DNA of 5,031 nt, from assembly GCA_023667385.1 (NCBI GenBank), contig JAMPAE010000140.1, positions 1 through 5,031 of the forward strand, written 5' to 3'. Below the pieces are notes generated by a model that made no database searches, was not told the DNA's origin, and was given only the letters and a program-made list of their open reading frames with translations. Source of the DNA: Ruminococcus sp. Its GTDB lineage: Bacteria; Bacillota; Clostridia; Oscillospirales; Acutalibacteraceae. Each line of letters opens with the position of its first letter. Within the stretch, counting starts at the first letter, position 1. Both the position numbers and the translations under genes were made by a program. Of the stretch, positions 1-4,461 are shown one piece after another.

Positions 1-316
1 TTTTGATGATGATAACATCGAATATCAGATGATTGCCAAGCTATATCTTGAGCGAATTTGCCGTGCCTGCCCGAATATGATTTTTGAGGTTAATACCGGT
101 GCGATGTACCGCTGCGGCAACAGTCAGCCATACCCTGCACCGTTCATCATGCGATTTCTTAAACAAATGAATATGCGCATCACCATCACGAGCGATGCGC
201 ACAACACGGATTCGCTTGATTTTGCCTTTGAGCAAGCGGCTGCTTATTGCAAAAGCTTTGGCTTCACCAAGGCGGAAATCCTGCAATGCGGAAAATTTAC
301 ACCGATTAGCTTGTGA
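1..316 (+). CDS. PHP-domain histidinol-phosphatase-like protein, C-terminal fragment (5' end outside window)
   Basis: The reading frame is open from base 2 and ends at TGA 314-316, so only about 104 C-terminal residues are visible. The segment FEVNTGA (bases 83-103), then PYPAP, then SDAH at bases 191-202, is the end of a PHP (polymerase and histidinol phosphatase) metal-dependent phosphoesterase. In this family the Asp and His of SDAH and an upstream Glu bind the catalytic metals. The EVNTGA...PYP...SDAH...LDF order is that of the HisK-type histidinol-phosphatase, which dephosphorylates histidinol phosphate in cytoplasmic histidine synthesis. Other PHP phosphoesterases share SDAH, so the exact substrate is less sure than the fold. 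No other histidine gene is visible. The ATG at 29 is internal to the domain and is not the real start. The terminator at 301-331 overlaps the last codons. Confidence 0.8.
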   Translation, partial: FDDDNIEYQMIAKLYLERICRACPNMIFEVNTGAMYRCGNSQPYPAPFIMRFLKQMNMRITITSDAHNTDSLDFAFEQAAAYCKSFGFTKAEILQCGKFTPISL

Positions 317-331
317 ATCAATCGGTTTTTT
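301..331 (+). terminator. Intrinsic terminator overlapping the end of the PHP gene
   Basis: ACCGATT (301-307) pairs perfectly with AATCGGT (320-326) around a 12-base loop, followed by a T run to 331. The 5' arm lies in the last sense codons of the PHP gene and the loop contains its stop. The 3' arm lies in the last codons of the convergent 53-residue gene. In the minus direction no comparable U-tract follows, so it looks like a one-way terminator. The stem is only 7 bp, so strength is uncertain. Confidence 0.6.
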
Positions 332-479
332 GAGCTTTTGTGATTTTCGTTGAAATGCTTTCAAGCTCTTCAAGGGTGTCAATTTTCGCAGAGCTTTGCA
401 TGATTGTTTCCTGAACAAATGGCGGAAGCGTGTTGAAATGTTCTTTCATTTGCGGTGTAAAGTTCTTGATGTCGGGCAT
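318..479 (-). CDS. Small hypothetical protein, 53 aa, possible forespore gene
   Basis: The minus-strand frame starts at ATG (477-479) and stops at TGA (318-320). It has a good Shine-Dalgarno site, GGAGG, at 487-491, seven bases from the start. The product is a small, soluble, charged protein beginning MPDIKNFTPQMKEHF, with no signal peptide or membrane segment. The central part (residues 14-45) contains FNTLPPFVQETIMQSS and TLEELESI and looks helical. The pattern 'LP..v.e.I.qs...i.tleeL' resembles small uncharacterised clostridial proteins as I remember them; no function is known to me. The stop lies one base from that of the convergent PHP gene. Upstream at 507-537 is a sequence resembling a sigma-G promoter, suggesting expression in the forespore. 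The clear RBS, promoter-like sequence and close fit between neighbours argue for a real gene despite its length. Confidence 0.7.
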   Translation of the reverse strand: MPDIKNFTPQMKEHFNTLPPFVQETIMQSSAKIDTLEELESISTKITKAQKTD

Positions 480-506
480 AATATTACCTCCGTAATGTTT
501 TGTTTT

Positions 507-537
507 TAATATGGGCAGATGAATGTAGTTTTATGCC
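507..537 (-). promoter_or_regulatory. Sigma-G-like promoter for the 53-aa gene
   Basis: Read on the minus strand, GGCATA (532-537) is followed after 18 bases by CATATTA (507-513). The Bacillus sigma-G consensus is about TGAATA, 17-18 bases, CATACTA, so the -10 matches 6 of 7 and the -35 matches 4 of 6. A start near base 500 would give a leader of about 20 bases holding the GGAGG site. Sigma-F and sigma-G promoters overlap in sequence, so either could be meant. Consensus by eye only. Confidence 0.45.
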
Positions 538-546
538 GCAGTTTGC

Positions 547-575
547 TTGATTTAATCAGAAAATTTTTATATAAT
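547..575 (+). promoter_or_regulatory. Sigma-A-like promoter for the alpha/beta hydrolase
   Basis: TTGATT (547-552), 17-base spacer, TATAAT (570-575): a perfect -10 and a 4-of-6 -35 at ideal spacing. Transcription would start near 582, about 30 bases before ATG 612. This places the alternative ATG at 519 upstream of the promoter and so rules it out as a start from this promoter. Confidence 0.65.
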
Positions 576-595
576 CTCAGTGATATTTTTCTAAC

Positions 596-602
596 AGGGA
601 GG
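596..602 (+). promoter_or_regulatory. Ribosome binding site fixing the hydrolase start at 612
   Basis: AGGGAGG lies nine bases before ATG 612. The upstream in-frame ATG at 519 has no comparable site, and a start at 612 puts the hydrophobic anchor at the extreme N-terminus, as expected. Confidence 0.75.
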
Positions 603-611
603 ATAAAGCTT

Positions 612-1640
612 ATGTGGGCTTGGATTATCGGTATCATTGCAACGTTGTTCATTCTTTGGTTTTTGTTTGCGTGCCTTTGTGTTTATGCAACCTTCGGCAA
701 GCGCTGTAAGGCAAGTTCATCGCTGAAATATATGACAGCAGATGATTTTGACGGGCTTACTGCTTCAAAAATCGAGTTCAAATCAAACAAAGGTCAGCTT
801 CTTCGTGGAGCGGTTTATACTCGGAACGAAATTGAACAGCCAATTGGTCTTGTTGTTTTCGTTCACGGAATGGGTGGCGGACATCTTAGCTATACCACAG
901 AAATCAACACTTTTGCTGCGGCAGGTTTTGCTGTTTTGGCATATGATAACACGGGCACAATTGCGTCAGAGGGTAAGTCGCTCGGCAGTTTCTATCAGGC
1001 TGTCAGAGATTTGCGCTGTGCACTCAAGTTCGTCAGAGAAGATGAAACTTTGTCAAAATATAAGGTGATTTTGGCGGGACATTCATGGGGAGCTTATGCT
1101 TCGTGTCAGGTCTTGGCGCATGAAAAAGTTGATGGTGTTGTTGCATTCTCAGGTCCGGACAGAACTTCGGGAATTTTTACTGACGGTGCAAAGAACATGA
1201 TTGGTTTTTCGGCTGATTGGATGCGTCCGCTTTTTGCAATGGCTGCGGCGTTGTTCGGCGGTAAAGATTCGTGGCATAGCTGTGCATCAATCCTCTCAAA
1301 GGTTAAAAACACTCCGGTTTTGCTTTTGCACGGTGATAATGACAAAACAGTAACGCTGAAAAATTCGCCGCTTTCCTCTGAAAAAGTCAGGGCCAACAAG
1401 AACATCACAACCATTTTGTATGAAGGTCGTGCGCACAATGTCTATCAAACGAAGCAGTCCGAACAGTATTTACTGAAAACGTTTGCAGCAATCAACGAAG
1501 CCAAGAAAAAGTACGGCAAAAAGGGAATCCCGGAAGAAGTTAAAAAAGAGCTTTATGACATTGACTACTCACTGATTACGCAGGAAGATCCTGAGGTCAT
1601 GAAAACCGCAACAGACTTCATGAAAGCGTGTGTAAAATAA
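612..1640 (+). CDS. Membrane-anchored alpha/beta hydrolase (serine hydrolase)
   Basis: From ATG 612 the product is 342 residues. Residues 3-25 are strongly hydrophobic (WIIGIIATLFILWFLFACL), a single N-terminal anchor or uncleaved signal. A canonical alpha/beta-hydrolase core follows: HGMGGG at 85-90 (oxyanion-hole loop), GHSWG at 156-160 with nucleophile Ser158, HGDNDKTV with likely acid Asp244, and GRAHNVY with catalytic His275. All three catalytic residues are present in the usual order and spacing, so it should be an active esterase, lipase or peptidase-like enzyme; the monoacylglycerol-lipase/S9-like look does not settle the substrate. The C-terminal 50 residues after the core are lysine- and glutamate-rich. 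It has its own promoter (547-575) and a strong terminator (1649-1677), so it looks monocistronic and separate from spoIVB. No sporulation link is shown. The side of the membrane that carries the catalytic domain cannot be read from the sequence. Confidence 0.85.
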   Translation: MWAWIIGIIATLFILWFLFACLCVYATFGKRCKASSSLKYMTADDFDGLTASKIEFKSNKGQLLRGAVYTRNEIEQPIGLVVFVHGMGGGHLSYTTEINTFAAAGFAVLAYDNTGTIASEGKSLGSFYQAVRDLRCALKFVREDETLSKYKVILAGHSWGAYASCQVLAHEKVDGVVAFSGPDRTSGIFTDGAKNMIGFSADWMRPLFAMAAALFGGKDSWHSCASILSKVKNTPVLLLHGDNDKTVTLKNSPLSSEKVRANKNITTILYEGRAHNVYQTKQSEQYLLKTFAAINEAKKKYGKKGIPEEVKKELYDIDYSLITQEDPEVMKTATDFMKACVK

Positions 1641-1648
1641 AAAATAGG

Positions 1649-1677
1649 CGGCACAGTTTAAGAACTGTGCCGTTTTT
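1649..1677 (+). terminator. Strong intrinsic terminator after the hydrolase
   Basis: CGGCACAGTT (1649-1658) pairs with AACTGTGCCG (1663-1672): a perfect 10-bp, GC-rich stem with the four-base loop TAAG, followed by TTTTT (1673-1677). It begins nine bases after the hydrolase stop and should isolate that gene from spoIVB. Confidence 0.92.
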
Positions 1678-1725
1678 GTGCCGCTGCAACAAATTTTAAT
1701 TAACAAAATTTTTCACCGCTTGTTT

Positions 1726-1743
1726 TTATGTATTTTTACATAA
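1726..1743. repeat. Perfect 7-bp palindrome upstream of spoIVB
   Basis: TTATGTA (1726-1732), four-base TTTT spacer, TACATAA (1737-1743). It overlaps the TTTACA element at 1735-1740 that could be a -35 box, so it is placed like an operator. AT-rich DNA yields such repeats by chance more readily, so function is only a suggestion. Confidence 0.45.
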
Positions 1744-1766
1744 GACCGCATTTTTCCGTTTATAAT
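1735..1766 (+). promoter_or_regulatory. Weak candidate promoter for spoIVB
   Basis: TTTACA (1735-1740) and a perfect TATAAT (1761-1766) are both good sigma-A elements, but the 20-base spacer is longer than the normal 16-18. In Bacillus spoIVB is transcribed in the forespore mainly by sigma-G; I found no convincing sigma-F or sigma-G site in 1678-1849. The element may be non-functional, or activator-dependent. Confidence 0.25.
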
Positions 1767-1802
1767 CGGAGCTGTTTCTGCCTAAATTAATATTGCGTCC
1801 AA

Positions 1803-1820
1803 AAGTAATTTTAATTACTT
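1803..1820. repeat. Perfect 8-bp palindrome in the spoIVB leader
   Basis: AAGTAATT (1803-1810), TT, AATTACTT (1813-1820). It ends 17 bases before the GGAGG of spoIVB. It could be a protein-binding site or a weak RNA hairpin; the stem has only AT-rich pairs and no T run, so it is not a terminator. Confidence 0.45.
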
Positions 1821-1849
1821 AAATTAAAAGGTCGCACGGAGGTGGAAAA

Positions 1850-3082
1850 ATGACGAAAGCGGTTAATTTTATTAAATATATATTGTTTGGCGTAACTCTC
1901 ACTTCACTTTGCCTGTTAATTTATGGCTTTTATGGCTTGCCGAATGAGTTTTATGCCGCTTCATTCGATGACATCAGTGTGAATAATATCTACACACTGA
2001 GTATTAGTACCCAAACGGGAGCAAAAAGCATCATTAATGAAAACGTTGGTGCAGAGGAAAACTACAAAGTTGAGGTCACCTTGCTTGGCAAAATTCCTGT
2101 TAAAACTGCCACAATGAAAATCAGCAAACGCAGTTACGTTGCAATTTCAGGCGGTATTTTTGGTTTGAGGCTTTATACCAAAGGCGTTGTGATTGTTGGC
2201 ACAAGCACGGTTGAAACAGCCGAGGGAGCAAGAAACCCTGCAGATGAAGCAGGTATAAAAACAGGCGACGTCCTTGTTTCGATTAACGGAGTGCAGGTTG
2301 AAAGCTGCGCCAAAGTGTCGGAGATTTTTTCTGCCTATGACGGAAATCCCGTGACCGTTGTTTACAGGCGTAACGGTCATGATTATGAAACCATGTTCAG
2401 TCTTTGCTATTCTGTTGCAGAACAAAAGTATCTTGCAGGACTTTGGATTCGTGACAGCGCCGCAGGTATCGGCACCATGACTTTCTATGACAAATCAAGC
2501 GGCGTGTATGCAGGGCTGGGACACGGAGTTTGTGATGCTGACACAGGCAAAATTCTGCCGCTTTATGATGGAGACATTGTTGAAGCGGCAATCTGTGGAT
2601 GCTATAAAGGCAAAAGTGGTGAAGCAGGTGAGTTGTGCGGTACTTTCACGGGCAGCACAACAGGCACAATGTGCATTAACGGTGAAACTGGTGTCTATGG
2701 TGTGCTTGATAAGGTCAATCAAAATGACAAAGAAATTCCTGTTGCCTTGAAAAATGAGGTGCACGAGGGTGAGGCACAAATCATTTCAACAATTGACGAA
2801 AACGGACCTAAGTATTACAAAATTAAAATTGAAAAGGTTAATAAAAATGACAATTCTTATCGCAATATGGTGATAAAAGTTATCGACGAAAACCTGATTG
2901 AAAAAACAGGAGGAATTGTTCAAGGAATGAGTGGCAGTCCGATTATTCAAGATGGTATGCTTGTTGGCGCAGTTACCCATGTTTTTATTAACGATCCTCT
3001 TTCCGGTTATGCAATTTTTGCTGAATATATGCTTGAAACCTCAAAAACAGTGTCTCATTCTTCAATCAATCTCGCTGCATAA
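1850..3082 (+). CDS. spoIVB: SpoIVB, sporulation signalling serine peptidase (family S55)
   Basis: This is a 410-residue protein, close to the 426 of Bacillus subtilis. Residues 8-29 form an N-terminal hydrophobic anchor. A PDZ domain spans about 100-185 (NPADEAGIKTGDVLVSING), followed by the peptidase domain. The catalytic set fits the family: His225 in GLGHG, Asp346 in VIDENL, and Ser361 in GMSGSP. The Asp-to-Ser distance of 15 equals that of B. subtilis Asp363/Ser378. WIRDSAAGIGTMTF and LVGAVTHV are further signature stretches. In spore formers SpoIVB is exported from the forespore into the space between the membranes, cleaves itself, and then cuts SpoIVFA, releasing the SpoIVFB protease that processes pro-sigma-K in the mother cell. 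ATG 1850 follows GGAGGTGG (1838-1845) and is well supported. The eight cysteines are noticeable for a protein acting outside the cytoplasm. It lies directly upstream of spo0A, the usual arrangement. Confidence 0.95.
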   Translation: MTKAVNFIKYILFGVTLTSLCLLIYGFYGLPNEFYAASFDDISVNNIYTLSISTQTGAKSIINENVGAEENYKVEVTLLGKIPVKTATMKISKRSYVAISGGIFGLRLYTKGVVIVGTSTVETAEGARNPADEAGIKTGDVLVSINGVQVESCAKVSEIFSAYDGNPVTVVYRRNGHDYETMFSLCYSVAEQKYLAGLWIRDSAAGIGTMTFYDKSSGVYAGLGHGVCDADTGKILPLYDGDIVEAAICGCYKGKSGEAGELCGTFTGSTTGTMCINGETGVYGVLDKVNQNDKEIPVALKNEVHEGEAQIISTIDENGPKYYKIKIEKVNKNDNSYRNMVIKVIDENLIEKTGGIVQGMSGSPIIQDGMLVGAVTHVFINDPLSGYAIFAEYMLETSKTVSHSSINLAA

Positions 3083-3124
3083 TACAAAAAATATTGTTTT
3101 TATTCACTAAAACAACGGTAATTT

Positions 3125-3165
3125 AAAAAATTTTTTTGCTTTTTCCAAAATGTGACAAAATTTTG
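3125..3165. other. A-tract and palindrome cluster upstream of the spo0A promoter
   Basis: The run of six A and seven T at 3125-3137 and the palindrome CAAAATTTTG at 3156-3165 have centres about 30 bases apart, close to three helical turns, and sit just upstream of the probable -35 at 3167. A-tracts of this sort bend DNA and can act as UP elements for RNA polymerase. TGACAAA at 3153-3159 is one mismatch from the 0A box TGNCGAA, a possible but weak autoregulation site. No GC-rich terminator is visible after spoIVB, so read-through into spo0A is possible. Confidence 0.35.
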
Positions 3166-3166
3166 C

Positions 3167-3195
3167 TTGAAATTGCATTGAGTTTGTGATAATAT
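3167..3195 (+). promoter_or_regulatory. Probable spo0A promoter
   Basis: TTGAAA (3167-3172) is a good -35. Two overlapping -10 choices exist: GATAAT (3188-3193), 5 of 6, preceded by an extended TGT at 3185-3187 but with a 15-base spacer; or TAATAT (3190-3195), 4 of 6, with an ideal 17. Transcription would begin near 3200, leaving a leader of about 65 bases. I saw no clear sigma-H site (AGGAWWW with GAAT), although sigma-H drives spo0A in Bacillus. Confidence 0.5.
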
Positions 3196-3210
3196 TCAGA
3201 TGTTAACAAA

Positions 3211-3264
3211 ATCCACCTAGCGCAAGAGGGAAATCTTAACGCTATAATTTAACAGGAGGATATT
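3211..3264 (+). promoter_or_regulatory. spo0A leader with possible Shine-Dalgarno-sequestering fold
   Basis: ATCCACCT (3211-3218) can pair with AGGAGGAT (3254-3261), seven of eight positions with one A-A mismatch, which covers the whole AGGAGG ribosome binding site. Between the arms lies a second hairpin: TAGCG (3218-3222) with CGCTA (3240-3244) and AAGA (3224-3227) with TCTT (3234-3237) around the loop GGGAAA. Base 3218 can join only one of the two stems. Such nesting would make translation of spo0A depend on opening the leader. Paired by eye only. Confidence 0.4.
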
Positions 3265-4041
3265 ATGAGAAAACAAACAAAAATCATGGTTGCCGGTGAA
3301 GGAAACGAATACGGCATGAACTGCGCCGATTATTTGACCGGCATTGGCTTCGATGTTAAAACCGTGGCAAAGGATGGGCTTCAGGTTGTTCAAAGTGTTA
3401 TGCAGGACTTGCCTGATGTGTTGCTGATGGACGCATTCATGCCAAAGCTTGATGCGCTCGGTGTGCTTTCAAAGCTTGAAAAGCTCAGCATCGAAAAAAT
3501 GCCGATTGTGTTGGTTATGTCGGCAGTTGATAATTCACGCTTTGAGCAGGAAATTCTGAAAGCAGGGGCAAGCTATTATTTCCTCAAGCCATTTGAAATG
3601 AGTGTTCTTGCAACAAGAATTGAACAACTCATTGGCTGGAATAAGCAGGATGAAAGGGAGTCCGCAGGCAAAACTTTTGCTGATGATCAGGAACTTGAAA
3701 TTGTCATTTCAGACATCATGCGCCAAATCGGTGTGCCTGCACACATCAAAGGCTATCAGTATCTCAGGCAGTCAATCATTCTCACAGTGAATGATCCAAG
3801 CCTTATGCACGCCGTCACAAAGGTGCTTTATCCAACGGTTGCAAAGCAAAACAAAACAACCTCGTCACGAGTTGAAAGAGCCATCAGGCACGCAATTGAG
3901 GTTGCATGGGATCGTGGCGACGTCGATATTCTAAGTTCATATTTCGGCTACACGATTCAGAACACAAGAGGCAAGCCGACTAACAGCGAATTTATTGCGA
4001 TGATAAGCGATAAATTGAGGCTTAGTATGAAGGCGTCATAA
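3265..4041 (+). CDS. spo0A: Spo0A, sporulation master response regulator
   Basis: The product is 258 residues, near the 267 of B. subtilis. Residues 5-124 form a receiver domain with phosphoacceptor Asp56 (LLMDAFMP), Ser86 in VMSA and Lys108 in FLKPF. A variable linker covers about 125-145, and residues 146-258 are the Spo0A_C DNA-binding domain. Its IGVPAHIKGYQYLR, KVLYP, SRVERAIRHAIEVAW, FGYT, KPTNSEFIAM and terminal KAS are almost identical to Bacillus. The phosphorylated dimer binds 0A boxes and decides entry into sporulation. Oddly, the usual acidic pair after strand 1 (VADD in Bacillus) reads VAGE, Gly11-Glu12, so one magnesium-binding acid is missing. ATG 3265 follows AGGAGG (3254-3259) by five bases. 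The gene lies 182 bases after spoIVB with its own likely promoter and ends at a long hairpin. Confidence 0.96.
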   Translation: MRKQTKIMVAGEGNEYGMNCADYLTGIGFDVKTVAKDGLQVVQSVMQDLPDVLLMDAFMPKLDALGVLSKLEKLSIEKMPIVLVMSAVDNSRFEQEILKAGASYYFLKPFEMSVLATRIEQLIGWNKQDERESAGKTFADDQELEIVISDIMRQIGVPAHIKGYQYLRQSIILTVNDPSLMHAVTKVLYPTVAKQNKTTSSRVERAIRHAIEVAWDRGDVDILSSYFGYTIQNTRGKPTNSEFIAMISDKLRLSMKAS

Positions 4042-4046
4042 AAATC

Positions 4047-4117
4047 ACTGCCGCATTCAGTGCAGAACAGCAATGAAAATCAGTTTCATTTGTTCTGCTT
4101 TAGAATGGGGCAGTTTT
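4047..4117. terminator. Long composite hairpin, probable bidirectional terminator
   Basis: Four stacked helices are visible from outside in: ACTGCC (4047-4052) with GGCAGT (4109-4114); CATTC (4054-4058) with GAATG (4103-4107); GCAGAACA (4062-4069) with TGTTCTGC (4091-4098); AATGAAA (4072-4078) with TTTCATT (4084-4090), loop ATCAG. This makes 26 pairs broken by one G-G mismatch, a small internal loop and a two-base GC bulge. On the plus strand TTTTGTT follows; on the minus strand GATTTTTA follows, overlapping the spo0A stop. It therefore can end both spo0A and the convergent minus-strand unit. It is longer than an ordinary terminator. Confidence 0.8.
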
Positions 4118-4132
4118 GTTATTATTAAGTGT

Positions 4133-4450
4133 TCAGTTCTTCTTTTTCACAGGCTTTTCGCTGATTTTTGTGATGTAATCGAGGTTGACCGCCTGATTCA
4201 TTTTTCCGTTGTCAACGTTTATCCATCCGTCCTCAGCTGCGGTGATGATGCCGATGATTTCTGAGCCACTCATTGTTGTTACAATGCAGTTTTTGCCAAC
4301 ATAATTTTTAATGATTTCACTCATAGCAAGCTTTTCCTTTCGCTTTTTTCTTATATTTTTGATGACGCCCATCTGCTTTCTCTCCAATTGATCGGCGATG
4401 ATGAGCGCTATTATTATCGGGATGAAACAAATCAAAATTGTGTAGTCCAT
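4133..4450 (-). CDS. Small membrane-anchored protein of unknown function
   Basis: This 105-residue protein runs from ATG 4448-4450 to TGA 4133-4135. Residues 3-20 are a hydrophobic segment (YTILICFIPIIIALIIA), followed by a very basic stretch (about 22-41, KKRKEK), which by the positive-inside rule puts the C-terminal part in the cytoplasm. Residues 43-97 form a compact beta-rich domain (IIKNYVGKNCIVTTMSG...GIITAAEDGWINVDNG...AVNLDYITKI) resembling small clostridial proteins with an Sm-like barrel look; this fold is inference and I know no function. An internal ATG at 4322-4324 (Met43), with a weaker purine-rich AGGAAAA ahead of it, could give a soluble 63-residue form. The RBS overlaps the stop of the FAD dehydrogenase gene, so the two are probably translationally coupled. 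The shared hairpin at 4047-4117 is its likely terminator. Confidence 0.7.
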   Translation of the reverse strand: MDYTILICFIPIIIALIIADQLERKQMGVIKNIRKKRKEKLAMSEIIKNYVGKNCIVTTMSGSEIIGIITAAEDGWINVDNGKMNQAVNLDYITKISEKPVKKKN

Positions 4451-4457
4451 GGTGATA

Positions 4458-4461
4458 CCTC
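4458..4461 (-). promoter_or_regulatory. RBS overlapping the upstream stop codon
   Basis: GAGG on the minus strand (4458-4461), seven bases before ATG 4450, shares bases with the TGA (4460-4462) of the preceding gene. This decides the upstream start of the 105-residue protein and is a typical layout for translational coupling. Confidence 0.6.

Noticed and set aside
41..418. Minus-strand open frame of 125 codons
   Set aside because: It lies opposite the PHP coding sequence and crosses the 53-residue gene in another frame; no RBS and no recognisable domain.
519..611. Upstream ATG at 519 extending the hydrolase by 31 residues
   Set aside because: It precedes a good promoter (547-575), has no ribosome binding site, and would bury the N-terminal membrane segment behind an unlikely leader; ATG 612 has AGGGAGG at the right distance.
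2147..2980. Several open frames of 64-94 codons on the minus strand, and one of 87 on the plus strand, within spoIVB
   Set aside because: All are shadows of the well-supported spoIVB frame, cysteine/histidine-rich in the way antisense frames often are, with no RBS or family resemblance.
3084..3137. Terminator after spoIVB
   Set aside because: Only A/T pairings such as ACAA...TTGT and the A6T7 run are present; no GC-containing stem followed by a T-tract.
3153..3159. TGACAAA as a Spo0A binding box
   Set aside because: One mismatch from TGNCGAA in AT-rich DNA is expected by chance; mentioned as possible only, not annotated as a site.
4073..4264. Plus-strand open frame of 63 codons after spo0A
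   Set aside because: It starts inside the long hairpin and runs antisense to the small membrane protein gene; no Shine-Dalgarno site.
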